DNA of 64,000 nucleotides from Muriicola soli. Its GTDB lineage: Bacteria; Bacteroidota; Bacteroidia; Flavobacteriales; Flavobacteriaceae. Numbering within the stretch: the first letter of the stretch is position 1; each line of letters starts with the position of its first letter. The notes below the pieces were generated by a model, which saw only the letters and a program-made list of their open reading frames with translations, was not told where the DNA came from and ran no database searches. The stretch covers positions 1,798,001 through 1,862,000 of the forward strand of contig NZ_CP035544.1 of assembly GCF_004139715.1 (NCBI RefSeq). The letters run 5' to 3'. Position numbers and translations under genes: made by a program. Below are positions 32,471 to 41,512 of this stretch, piece by piece.

Positions 32471-33790
32471 TTAACCCTTCCACAGCGTCCATGGCGCCCG
32501 GTAAATCGGACTTAAATAGGAATTTACTTCGGGCTCATTACTGATCATACCCCTACCTGGATCCCATTCCAGTTTTTTCCCGCTGCGGTAGGCGATATTT
32601 CCAAGATGGGCTACCAGGGCAGCATCCCTGCCCATTTCAATGGTGCAGTTGGGGTCCTTCCTGCTCAAAATGCAATCGTAGAAGTTTTTTGTGTGTAAAT
32701 CAAGTGGATTTACCGAACTCTTTCTCGGTGGTAGAGCGTCTATCAGGTACTCTCCATTCTCCTGAAAGGGCAGTACCTTCCAGCTAACTCGATTGATCGC
32801 AAGAATGCCCTTTTCGCCAATAAAAGCTACCCCGGGCTCACCTGATTCTTCTAGGTATGGTGAGGTGCCCATGGCGATATATTGCTCCCAAACCAGATTA
32901 AAATTTTCAAAATCATAGACCGTGGTCAGGGTATCGGGGGTCTGAGCGGCATTGTCAGGAAAAGCAAATTTTCCTCCCAGAGCCATCACTGATTTCGGAC
33001 TGCTTACTTCCATACCGGCCAGAACTATGTCCAGCATATGTACGCCCCAGTCAGTCATTAATCCACCCGCATAATCCCAAAAATACCTGAAAGAGCCATG
33101 AAAACGATTCTGGTTGAATGGTCGGGCCGGAGCCGGACCCAGCCAACGGTCGTAGTCGACACCGGGAGGTACAGGGCCGTCCGGGACCACATCAAAGCCC
33201 TTCCCATAATTCACCGTTGCCCAGGCTTTGGCCTGCCTGATCCTTCCCAAAACACCCGATTTCAAATAGGTAAGTGCTTCTATCCAATGTGGATCGCTCC
33301 GCTGCCATTGTCCTACCTGTACCACCCTGTCGTATTTTCGTGCGGCTTTAACCATCAGATTGGCCTCAGTTATACTATTGGCTATGGGCTTTTCAACATA
33401 AACATCCTTTCCGGCCATGCAGGCATCGGTCATTTGTATGCAATGCCAGTGATCGGGGGTACCTATAATCACTGCGTCCAGGCCTTTCATTTTAAGAAAT
33501 TCTCTGTGATCACTAAAGGTCTCCGGACGTTTTCCAAAAGAGGCCTTTATCTCCCCGGCTCTGTTTTCCAGTAAGGAGGAGTCTACGTCACAGAGAGCAA
33601 CACAACTGGTTCCGGGAATCTTTAGAAAAGAACTAAGGTTTGCCCAACCCATTCCTCGTACACCGATGAGTCCGACCCTTACTTTTTGATCGGAATTGAT
33701 CTCCCGGGACGCCGAGAGGTGAGTTAGTGGGAGACCTGAAGCCAGGGTAGCTGCGCCCAGGTTTCTGATAAAGGATCTGCGATTTTGCAT
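32471..33790 (-). CDS. Tat-exported Gfo/Idh/MocA oxidoreductase
   Basis: A 439-residue protein with a Tat-like N-terminus (MQNRRSFIRNLGAATLASG) and a Rossmann fold with GLIGVRGMGWANL. The lysine motif DVYVEKPIAN lies near residue 132 and WGVHMLDIVLAGM follows in the catalytic domain. Members of this exported subgroup act on sugars or glycosides in the periplasm and probably keep NAD bound; many are known as carbohydrate-degradation enzymes. The substrate is unknown here. It is followed by the plug lipoprotein. Confidence 0.88.
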   Translation of the reverse strand: MQNRRSFIRNLGAATLASGLPLTHLSASREINSDQKVRVGLIGVRGMGWANLSSFLKIPGTSCVALCDVDSSLLENRAGEIKASFGKRPETFSDHREFLKMKGLDAVIIGTPDHWHCIQMTDACMAGKDVYVEKPIANSITEANLMVKAARKYDRVVQVGQWQRSDPHWIEALTYLKSGVLGRIRQAKAWATVNYGKGFDVVPDGPVPPGVDYDRWLGPAPARPFNQNRFHGSFRYFWDYAGGLMTDWGVHMLDIVLAGMEVSSPKSVMALGGKFAFPDNAAQTPDTLTTVYDFENFNLVWEQYIAMGTSPYLEESGEPGVAFIGEKGILAINRVSWKVLPFQENGEYLIDALPPRKSSVNPLDLHTKNFYDCILSRKDPNCTIEMGRDAALVAHLGNIAYRSGKKLEWDPGRGMISNEPEVNSYLSPIYRAPWTLWKG

Positions 33791-33863
33791 GACTACTCTA
33801 TTTTAGCTTAAAGTAGTTATTTTTCGCGAATCTATCCCGGATTTCTTCGGGTGGCGGCAGTTT

Positions 33864-34628
33864 TTAAAGGTCAATTTCGAGTAGTACCGGGCAATGGTCA
33901 GAACCAAAATGGTCGTCAAGGATTTCAACCCTAGAGACCTTGTCGATTAGGGAAGAACTCAGCAAAAAGTAGTCTAATCGCCAACCTACATTGCGTTCTC
34001 TTGCTTTAAGCCTGTAACTCCAGTAAGTATAGGCTTCGGTGTTGGGGTGAAAATGACGGTAGGCGTCTACTAAGCCTGAATTTACAAAGGCATCCATCCC
34101 GTCGATCTCTACCTGTGTATATCCGGCGGTCTTATCGTAGTTAGATTTGTCGTTTTTCAGGTCGATGGGCTTATGAGCCACGTTAAAATCGCCGCAGGCG
34201 ATCACAGGTTTCGACTTCTCCTTTTCCTTGATGTAATTTAAAAAGTCGGCATCCCATTTTTTTCTGTAATCGAGTCTTCCTAACTGCTGCCCTGAGTTGG
34301 GAACATAGACATTGATCAGATAAAATTTATCGTACTCCGCACAAAGGATCCGGCCCTCCTGATCGTGTTCAGCCACGCCCATATCTGCAACAACTAGTTC
34401 AGGCTTTACCTTGCTGAGAATGGTGGTCCCGGAATATCCTTTTTTCTCTGCTGCATTATTCGATATGCTATATTTTTCGATAGATTTGAGTGCCTTGTCT
34501 ACTTCTTCTTCCTGTGCCTTTGTTTCCTGTAGGCAAACGATGTCAGCGTTGATCTGTTCAATTGAATCAAAGAAGTCCTTTTTTACGATGGCTCTGATGC
34601 CATTCACATTCCAGGTCACAATCTTCAT
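33864..34628 (-). CDS. xth: Exodeoxyribonuclease III / AP endonuclease
   Basis: Base-excision repair nuclease of the EEP fold. MKIVTWNVNGIRA begins at 34628, the preferred start over the ATG three codons upstream. The metal-binding glutamate is in CLQETKAQ, the GDFNVAH motif near residue 148, and the catalytic SDHCPV near the C-terminus. Length (254 aa) is normal for the family. It lies 29 bases downstream of the PepSY gene and may share its transcript. Confidence 0.94.
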   Translation of the reverse strand: MKIVTWNVNGIRAIVKKDFFDSIEQINADIVCLQETKAQEEEVDKALKSIEKYSISNNAAEKKGYSGTTILSKVKPELVVADMGVAEHDQEGRILCAEYDKFYLINVYVPNSGQQLGRLDYRKKWDADFLNYIKEKEKSKPVIACGDFNVAHKPIDLKNDKSNYDKTAGYTQVEIDGMDAFVNSGLVDAYRHFHPNTEAYTYWSYRLKARERNVGWRLDYFLLSSSLIDKVSRVEILDDHFGSDHCPVLLEIDL

Positions 34629-34657
34629 GGAATACACGGATTAAAATTCATTACATA

Positions 34658-35371
34658 TTAATTGTATTTCTTCTTCCTTACCTTTTTCCTGAGAGTTGGG
34701 GAGCTAAGATAAAACAATGTAAAGCCACTCAGTATGGTCAATAGCCCAAAAAGGGAAAATCCACGAAGAAGTATTGTATTGAAATCATCCCTGCCTTCGT
34801 AATCCATTGTATGCATCATCCACAAAAAATCAAACCAGCGCCAATCCCTGTACCTAATTGTCTGAAAAGATCCATCTGCAATGGAAACGTAGGCTTGAAC
34901 ATTTTTTGGCGTATCATAAGAAATTACGAAAGCAGGAAGGGGCTTACCCCTGTATTCGTGGTGGCTACCCACTTCTTCTAGTCGCTCAATGCTCTTTACC
35001 CTTAATTCTGGTAACATGTGATTTCCTGCAACCTGTAAAGCCTCCGCCTGGGTGATCTCGAGCTTTCTATCGCCGGTTTCTGCGTTTATGAGATAGGAAT
35101 TGTTGATCCAGTAATAAGGTCTCCCGCCTATTTCTCTTAATTCCAGCGAGGAAATTCCATCTAAGCCAATAGGTGATACCGGATTTACAAGTGTTTCAAA
35201 CTCCAGGGAAGTGCGATTTTCTTTTCTGTAATGATCCCCGTGTATCTCATCGATGTCTGTCCAGCTAAAATAGATACCACTAATGGTCCACATGAGGAAC
35301 TGAATCCCCAGAAGTAGTCCCAGGTATCGATGCAACTTCCTGAATTTTCGCGTTGTTTTTCTTTTCACCAT
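34658..35371 (-). CDS. PepSY-domain membrane protein of the copper operon
   Basis: A 237-residue protein with an N-terminal helix (LHRYLGLLLGIQFLMWTISGIYFSW, split by the glycines), a periplasmic PepSY-like part (ITQAEALQVAGNHM, AYVSIADGSFQTIRYRDW), and a second membrane helix at the C-terminus (GFSLFGLLTILSGFTLFYL). This is the usual reduced PepSY form seen beside metal transporters. It is four bases after copA, so it is probably part of the copper response; it may help electron transfer or metal handling at the membrane. Confidence 0.82.
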   Translation of the reverse strand: MVKRKTTRKFRKLHRYLGLLLGIQFLMWTISGIYFSWTDIDEIHGDHYRKENRTSLEFETLVNPVSPIGLDGISSLELREIGGRPYYWINNSYLINAETGDRKLEITQAEALQVAGNHMLPELRVKSIERLEEVGSHHEYRGKPLPAFVISYDTPKNVQAYVSIADGSFQTIRYRDWRWFDFLWMMHTMDYEGRDDFNTILLRGFSLFGLLTILSGFTLFYLSSPTLRKKVRKKKYN

Positions 35372-35375
35372 CTTC

Positions 35376-37874
35376 TCAGTTTATTTTGGCGGTCCGCAGT
35401 CGGAGCGCATTTGCTATCACCGATACCGAACTAAAACTCATAGCGGCAGCCGCAATCATCGGGGATAAAAGTATTCCAAAAAACGGGAACAACACTCCGG
35501 CAGCCACAGGTACCCCGATGGTATTATACACCATGGCAAAAAATAAGTTTTGTTTGATGTTTTTCATCACTGTCCGACTTAAGTTTTTAGCCCTGGCGAT
35601 TCCCTGCAGATCACCTTTTACCAAGGTAATAGCTGCACTTTCAATAGCCACGTCTGTACCGGTTCCCATGGCTATACCTACATCGCTTTTCGCGAGTGCA
35701 GGGGCATCATTGATCCCATCGCCAGCCATTGCTACTACTTTTCCTTCTTGTTGTAGTTTTTCTACTTCCCTGAGTTTATCTTCTGGTAGCATGCCGGCTT
35801 TAAAATCGGCTAGTTCGAGTTCATCGGCTACGGCTCTGGCAGTTGCCCGGTTATCCCCGGTGAGCATAATCACATCTACTCCCTGCCGTTGTAATGATTT
35901 AATTGCTTTCTTACTGCTCGCCTTAATCTTATCTCCGATGACCACAAAGCCAACGACCTCAGAATTAATCGATAAATAAGAAACGGTCTTACCCTCTTTT
36001 TGAAAGCTACCAGCCTTGTCCTTTATTGCCGAAGTAATTTTACCTCCGGACATTTCTATCATTTTCTCATTTCCCAGGGCAAGTTCTTTCTCTTCTACTT
36101 TTCCTTCAACCCCTTTCCCGGTAACAGCATTAAATCCGTCTACTTTTAGTAATTCAACGCCCTTCTCTTTGCCAAAAGATACCGTGGCCTCTGCTAAAGG
36201 ATGCTCACTTAAATTATTCAAAGAAACTATGTATTGCATAATATCCTGCTCAGAAAACATAGAACTGGTCGCATTAAAGGCTTCTACCGAAGGCTTACCT
36301 TCGGTAATTGTACCTGTTTTATCAACAATAAGGGTATTCACCTTGTTCATTTTCTCCAGAGCTTCAGCATTCTTAATCAGGATGCCGTTCTGAGCGCCTC
36401 TACCAACTCCTACCATAACTGACATGGGAGTAGCCAGGCCGAGGGCACAGGGACAGGCAATAATAAGGACCGCGATTGCATTTATCAGGGCATACACCTG
36501 AGCGGGTTCAGGACCCCAAATGGCCCATACTACATAAGTAATAATCGATATAAGTACTACGATGGGCACAAAATATCCGGATACCCTGTCGGCCAGGTTT
36601 TGGATCGGAGCCTTACTCCTACTCGCTTCATTCACCATTTGTATAATCTGGGACAGCAGGGTGTCTGAACCAATTTTTTCAGCCTTCATCAGAAAAGACT
36701 GATTCCCGTTTATTGTCCCGCTTGTCACCTTCTCACCTGCGCTCTTACTAACAGGAATAGGTTCCCCGGTTATCATAGATTCGTCAACAGAGGTTTCGCC
36801 TTCGGTAACGACACCATCAACCGGAATCTTTCCACCTGGTTTCACTCTCAGGATATCACCCAATTGAATTTTATCCATGGCTACTTCCTCTTCTTTTCCA
36901 TCTTTAACACGAATTGCCTTATTAGGTGCCAGTTTCAGCAATTCCTTTACAGCAGAATTCGTTTTACTATGTGCCCTGGCTTCCAGTACCTGTCCCACTA
37001 AAACCAGGGTAAGAATAACAGTGGCAGCCTCAAAATACACATGAACACTTCCGTTCTCAGTCTTAAACTGGGAGGGAAAAAAATCAGGAAAAAACAGGCC
37101 AAACACACTGAACAACCACGCGACCCCCGCACCAATACCAATGAGGGTAAACATATTGAGGTTCATTGTCTTAATACTGCGGTATGCCCGTTCAAAAAAC
37201 ATCCATGTTGTATAAAAAACCACCGGCAACGAAAGCGCAAACTGAATCCAGTTCCAACTTTTCTGTGATAGAATGCTATACAGAGGATTGTCTTCAATCA
37301 TTTCTGACATAGCAATCAGAAAAATTGGCAGCGTAAATAACACGGAGATCCACAATTTCCCCAGCAAGGCCTTATATGATTTTTCCTCCGCAGAAAGATC
37401 AGGTTCTACAGCTACCAGGTCCATCCCACAGATCGGACAACTTCCGGGTTCATCACTTACAACCTCAGGATGCATAGGGCAGGTGTATTTAGTTCCGGAT
37501 TTGGTCGATATACTCTGTTCCTCTACAAGGGCCATCCCACAAACAGGGCAATCTCCAGGGGTATCATAGGTTTTATCCCCCTCACAATGCATGGGACAAT
37601 AGAAAGTACCTGTTCCTTTACGCTGGGGCCTTTTTACTTCTTTCGCGCCCGGGGCGTCTGTTTTGTTTTTATGAATGCTGTATCTGCCGCCGTCTTCTTC
37701 GAGGGCATGTTGAAGTTTTTCGAATGGAACATAGGCAACCATTTCCAAGGTGGCAGTAGCTTTCTCCAGATCCACATTTGCCTTATCAACTCCTTCAACC
37801 TCTGAGAGTATTTCCTCCACATGCTTCCTGCAACCATTGCAGGTCATTCCCTGTACGTGAAAGGTGTGTTTCAT
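35376..37874 (-). CDS. copA: Copper-translocating P1B-type ATPase with three metal-binding modules
   Basis: Exports Cu(I) or Ag(I) from the cytoplasm. N-terminal HMA domain with TCNGC (11-15), then two HMBD/YHS-like modules, YCPMHCEGD..CPVCGM (92-114) and YTCPMHPEV..CPICGM (130-151), before the membrane part. The transport motif is ACPCALG, the phosphorylation site VDKTGTIT, and the hinge GDGINDAPAL. The ATPase core is complete. At 832 aa it is long for its family because of the two added modules. It is three bases after the DUF3347 gene and four before PepSY. Confidence 0.95.
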   Translation of the reverse strand: MKHTFHVQGMTCNGCRKHVEEILSEVEGVDKANVDLEKATATLEMVAYVPFEKLQHALEEDGGRYSIHKNKTDAPGAKEVKRPQRKGTGTFYCPMHCEGDKTYDTPGDCPVCGMALVEEQSISTKSGTKYTCPMHPEVVSDEPGSCPICGMDLVAVEPDLSAEEKSYKALLGKLWISVLFTLPIFLIAMSEMIEDNPLYSILSQKSWNWIQFALSLPVVFYTTWMFFERAYRSIKTMNLNMFTLIGIGAGVAWLFSVFGLFFPDFFPSQFKTENGSVHVYFEAATVILTLVLVGQVLEARAHSKTNSAVKELLKLAPNKAIRVKDGKEEEVAMDKIQLGDILRVKPGGKIPVDGVVTEGETSVDESMITGEPIPVSKSAGEKVTSGTINGNQSFLMKAEKIGSDTLLSQIIQMVNEASRSKAPIQNLADRVSGYFVPIVVLISIITYVVWAIWGPEPAQVYALINAIAVLIIACPCALGLATPMSVMVGVGRGAQNGILIKNAEALEKMNKVNTLIVDKTGTITEGKPSVEAFNATSSMFSEQDIMQYIVSLNNLSEHPLAEATVSFGKEKGVELLKVDGFNAVTGKGVEGKVEEKELALGNEKMIEMSGGKITSAIKDKAGSFQKEGKTVSYLSINSEVVGFVVIGDKIKASSKKAIKSLQRQGVDVIMLTGDNRATARAVADELELADFKAGMLPEDKLREVEKLQQEGKVVAMAGDGINDAPALAKSDVGIAMGTGTDVAIESAAITLVKGDLQGIARAKNLSRTVMKNIKQNLFFAMVYNTIGVPVAAGVLFPFFGILLSPMIAAAAMSFSSVSVIANALRLRTAKIN

Positions 37875-37877
37875 TTC

Positions 37878-38417
37878 TTACTCGGTATAAGTTTCTGTGA
37901 TCTTACCACAGTTAAGCATTTTAGATCCAAAATAAGGATTCCTGATCACAGATTCTGAGGACAACCAGGTTGCGCCATCATTGTTAAACGCCATCGGACA
38001 ATACTGTTTGTATACAGCTCCACCCGCCAGCTGGTCCTTTATAACAGGCTCAAGAAGTGTTGTTAGCTCCGAAAAGAGGAGGCGCTGTGAATCCAATTCA
38101 TCAGAAGCACCAATCAATAAAGCAACCTCATTAATTTTTTCGTAATCTCCTCCCTCAATGGAATCAAACTTCATGGCCACTTTTGAGGCTTTAACAGCAT
38201 CAGATTCTATCAAAGCATTCCGTAGTTCGATATATCTCTCAAAAATATCGCCGGCGTCTGAACTGTTGAAAGTGATTTTTGTAGCCTCCTTTGCCAGTAT
38301 CTTTCTACTTAATTGATCATTGCTCTTTTCAAGATTTGATGTTTTATTTTCTTTACATGAAAATACCAGCACTGTAAGTATAAAGGCTAAAATATTGGTT
38401 TTCTTTAGTGTTTTCAT
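37878..38417 (-). CDS. DUF3347 lipoprotein
   Basis: A 179-residue lipoprotein (LTVLVFSC, lipidated Cys). The DUF3347 domain is recognisable by the YIELRNALIESDAVKASKVAM helix and the C-terminal QYCPMAFNNDGATWLS, then RNPYFGSKMLNCG with the family's C..C-G ending. DUF3347 domains also sit at the end of the CusB protein next to this gene, with the same closing motif, so this is probably a free copy that binds copper or silver. It is three bases upstream of copA. Confidence 0.87.
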   Translation of the reverse strand: MKTLKKTNILAFILTVLVFSCKENKTSNLEKSNDQLSRKILAKEATKITFNSSDAGDIFERYIELRNALIESDAVKASKVAMKFDSIEGGDYEKINEVALLIGASDELDSQRLLFSELTTLLEPVIKDQLAGGAVYKQYCPMAFNNDGATWLSSESVIRNPYFGSKMLNCGKITETYTE

Positions 38418-38483
38418 ATCGATTAATTATTAAATATTAGACTTAAAATAGGTTGTTGACGTTTATTAGATTATACAGCATTC

Positions 38484-40268
38484 TTACAACTCTCCACTAA
38501 CACTCCCACAAGTGAGCATAGCCTCTCCATAAAAGGGGTTTCTTATCTCCTTTGAAGAACTGAGCCAATCTGCACCCTTGTTGTCATTAGCCATGGGGCA
38601 ATGAAGTATATATAGTGCTTCTGAATTGGCATTAAATACGCTTTCGATATATATCATATGGATTGACACCTTTTCGAAAGACTTTCTGATCTCATCGAGG
38701 GTCTTCATATGTGGAATATGTTCCAGGGCTTTTTTAATCTCACCGCTCTGATTTAACCAGACTTGCTGAGCTTCTCCCGTAAAAAATGACTTTTTTATTC
38801 TTTCTATATTCTTGTTAAATCTCGAACCGGTATTTTTAGCTTTTTCCAGATCATCGTTCACCAATGCATCTTTAAATGCCAGGTAATCCCCAAAAATGGT
38901 AACAAGGGCTACCTTGGCCTCCTGACCTATAGCATAGGACTCTATTTCGTTTGTGATTGAAGATTGCAAATCATTTTGTATACCCGTACCGCCATGGTTG
39001 TGGCCTGTCATTGCAGGACCGCCTTCGTGATTCATCATACTGGGTTTTCCAGCTAATTGGGCAGCAGCATCAATGCTGAAGGTGCCATTAACGGCGATTT
39101 CTTCTCCAGCCCGAAGTCCTTCTTTTATAACAAAACCATTCCCCAGAGCAGGACCAAGAGTCACGATCCTCATTTTAAAATCTACCCCGTTTGAAGTTTC
39201 GTTCTTAACATACACAACCGAACGTTCCCCGGTCCACATTACTGCCGATTTAGGGATGACTACCGCATCTAATTGTACAGGTAACTTTGCTTTTAGCTCA
39301 GCAGACACAAACATTTCAGGTTTCAACCTCAGGTCGCTATTATCAACCTCAACTCTAGCTTTTGCCACCCGTGTCATAGGATCCAGTACGGGATCAATAA
39401 AAGAAATTCTACCTGTGAAGTTCTCTCCAGGAAGGGATTGAACAGATAGAGATACCTCATCGCCTTTCTTCACCCAGGCCATGTCTGATTCGTAAATATC
39501 CAGCAAAATCCATACTTTTTTGAGATTGGCAATTTGATAGATGACCTGGCCTCTGTTTACGTAATCGCCCAGGTTGACGTTTTTCTCCGTTACATAACCC
39601 GAAATATCGGCATGTATGGGCAATTCATCACGTGTTTTCCCTGATTCGAGTATCTGTTCAACTTGTCTGTCTGAAAGTTTCCAGTTTCTGAGTTTTTCCT
39701 TAGCTGATTCAAAAAGTATAGGCTGGGTTCCGGCAATTTTTCTGGCCTCAAAGAGCTCTTCCTGTGCATTGACAAGTTCAGGGGAATAAACAGTTGCCAG
39801 TACCTGGCCCCGGTTGACATATTCCCCTGTAAAATTTACTGCCAGTCTCTCGATACGGCCGGGAATATGTGACGATTGAGAATAAACCTGGCGTTCATCG
39901 GGTTGTACTTTCCCATTGATACGTAAAAGCTTTACCGGTTTGGTCTTCCCGACAATTTCGGTAGAAACACTGGCGATCTGCATAGCTGTCTGCGACATAC
40001 GTATTGCCGCGGGATCGGATTCGATACCATCGCCGTTTTCAACGGGAATCAGTTCCATTCCGCAGATCGGGCAATTTCCTGCTTCATTTTGTCTTATCTG
40101 GGGATGCATAGAGCAAGTCCATATTGTTTCTTCTGCCAACTCAACTTCATGGAGATGATCCTCTGCCATACCTTCCTCAGAGCCCCCGAAGAAAACAGCT
40201 CCTAGTGCCAGTCCGATAATGAGAGTTATCGCTGCGATGCCTATTATTTTTTTTGTTTCAGTTTTCAT
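38484..40268 (-). CDS. cusB: CusB-type RND periplasmic adaptor with HMBD and DUF3347 domains
   Basis: The start at 40268 (MKTETKKIIGIAAITLIIG) follows the CusC stop by one base, and the longer frame to 40313 would overlap it. After the membrane anchor an HMBD module (WTCSMHPQIRQNE, CPICGMEL) precedes the adaptor: lipoyl and beta-barrel parts with SHIPGRIERLAVNFTGEYV, VNLGDYVNRGQVIYQ and FIDPVLDPMTRVAKARV. A C-terminal DUF3347 domain ends HCPMANDNKGADWLS, then PFYGEAMLTCG. It should link CusA to CusC and pass on metal. 594 aa, longer than E. coli CusB because of the two extra domains. Confidence 0.93.
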   Translation of the reverse strand: MKTETKKIIGIAAITLIIGLALGAVFFGGSEEGMAEDHLHEVELAEETIWTCSMHPQIRQNEAGNCPICGMELIPVENGDGIESDPAAIRMSQTAMQIASVSTEIVGKTKPVKLLRINGKVQPDERQVYSQSSHIPGRIERLAVNFTGEYVNRGQVLATVYSPELVNAQEELFEARKIAGTQPILFESAKEKLRNWKLSDRQVEQILESGKTRDELPIHADISGYVTEKNVNLGDYVNRGQVIYQIANLKKVWILLDIYESDMAWVKKGDEVSLSVQSLPGENFTGRISFIDPVLDPMTRVAKARVEVDNSDLRLKPEMFVSAELKAKLPVQLDAVVIPKSAVMWTGERSVVYVKNETSNGVDFKMRIVTLGPALGNGFVIKEGLRAGEEIAVNGTFSIDAAAQLAGKPSMMNHEGGPAMTGHNHGGTGIQNDLQSSITNEIESYAIGQEAKVALVTIFGDYLAFKDALVNDDLEKAKNTGSRFNKNIERIKKSFFTGEAQQVWLNQSGEIKKALEHIPHMKTLDEIRKSFEKVSIHMIYIESVFNANSEALYILHCPMANDNKGADWLSSSKEIRNPFYGEAMLTCGSVSGEL

Positions 40269-40269
40269 C

Positions 40270-41511
40270 TTAAAATCTTTTAGCTGTAATGTATTCCAGT
40301 TTTGCCTTCGCAATAGTGTATTGAGTTAAAGCGCTGACTTTTGATTTATCAAAATTTAAAATTTGCTGCTGCATCCTAAGAACTTCTTCAAAATCCTTTC
40401 CCGAGTTGCCATAGGATGAGAGGAGCAGGTTGAGTATCTGTTCCGATTCATTGCGCTGTTCCGCATAAAGGTTGATCAGATCAGACTGTTCACTGATCTC
40501 ATATAAAACCTGTTCGTATTCGGCTTGAAGGGTATTTATAACTTCCATCTTTCTATACGCGTAACTCTCCTGCATTAATTGCGCTTCTTTAACCGCTGCC
40601 TTATATTTTCCCCTGAAGATAGGAAGGCTTACGGTCACCATAGGCATGATCGCATCCTTACCATTATCCATCGGAACAACCGCCCCTGCAGGCAAATCCG
40701 TACGGTTTCCAACCATGATATAATCCAGACCAATACCCAGATTAGGCAGACCTTTCTTTAGTGCCGCCTGTTCTGATGCCTCCCCAGCTTTGACCCTTAA
40801 TTCCTCTGCATATATAAGTGGATGTACCGGGTTAATAGAATCGTGTAAAGAATCTATAGATAAGGGTTCAAGAAAAAGAGAATCTACTATTATAACTGGG
40901 TCTTTTTCATTACGGTTCAGCAAGGCGTTGAAGCTTTCCTGTAATGGTTTTTCTTTTTTCCTGAGAATTCCCAGCTTGGTCTTTGCCTCCTTTAACATGA
41001 TGTCGACCCGCAAAATATCCACCAGGGTCCCATTTCCATTTTTAAATTTGGAATTGGATACCGTCTTAAAAGATTCAAGGATTTCTACATTCCTTTCCTC
41101 CAGCTTACTTAATTCCCGGAGTTCATACAAGGGGTAATAAACCTTAGAGAGTTCAAAGTACAGCCTGTTCTTTGAGTTCAAATAATCCTGGTATTTTGAT
41201 TCCGCTATCAGGCTGGCGGCATCGCCCTGGGCTTTCAGCGTACCAAACCATGGAAACATCTGTGATAGTGAAAACCGGGCCTGTTGAGGCCCCACACGAG
41301 TTTCCACCATTTGCCCAAAGGCACTAACTGAAAGCGAGGGATCGGGCAGGCTGCTAATCTGAGTTACCTGCTGTAATGCAGCTTCAAATTCCCTGTGCTG
41401 AGCTAACAGGCCCGGATTGTTCTCTGAGGCGATTTTAAAATAATCGTCCAGAGTCTGCGCCTTCAGGCCGGTAGCGAACAAGATGAAGAATACGATGATA
41501 ACCTGCTTCAT
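40270..41511 (-). CDS. cusC: TolC-family outer-membrane efflux protein (CusC-like)
   Basis: Signal peptide (MKQVIIVFFILFATGLKAQ) and the two-fold OEP repeat of alpha-helical tunnel segments: DYFKIASENNPGLLAQHREF, ALLNRNEKDP, then EAQLMQESYAYRKMEVINTL and a final LLLSSYGNSGKDFEEVLRMQ. This is the outer-membrane exit of the copper/silver efflux pump. 413 aa, typical. It starts one base after the CusA stop and ends one base before the CusB start. Confidence 0.92.
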   Translation of the reverse strand: MKQVIIVFFILFATGLKAQTLDDYFKIASENNPGLLAQHREFEAALQQVTQISSLPDPSLSVSAFGQMVETRVGPQQARFSLSQMFPWFGTLKAQGDAASLIAESKYQDYLNSKNRLYFELSKVYYPLYELRELSKLEERNVEILESFKTVSNSKFKNGNGTLVDILRVDIMLKEAKTKLGILRKKEKPLQESFNALLNRNEKDPVIIVDSLFLEPLSIDSLHDSINPVHPLIYAEELRVKAGEASEQAALKKGLPNLGIGLDYIMVGNRTDLPAGAVVPMDNGKDAIMPMVTVSLPIFRGKYKAAVKEAQLMQESYAYRKMEVINTLQAEYEQVLYEISEQSDLINLYAEQRNESEQILNLLLSSYGNSGKDFEEVLRMQQQILNFDKSKVSALTQYTIAKAKLEYITAKRF

Positions 41512-41512
41512 T

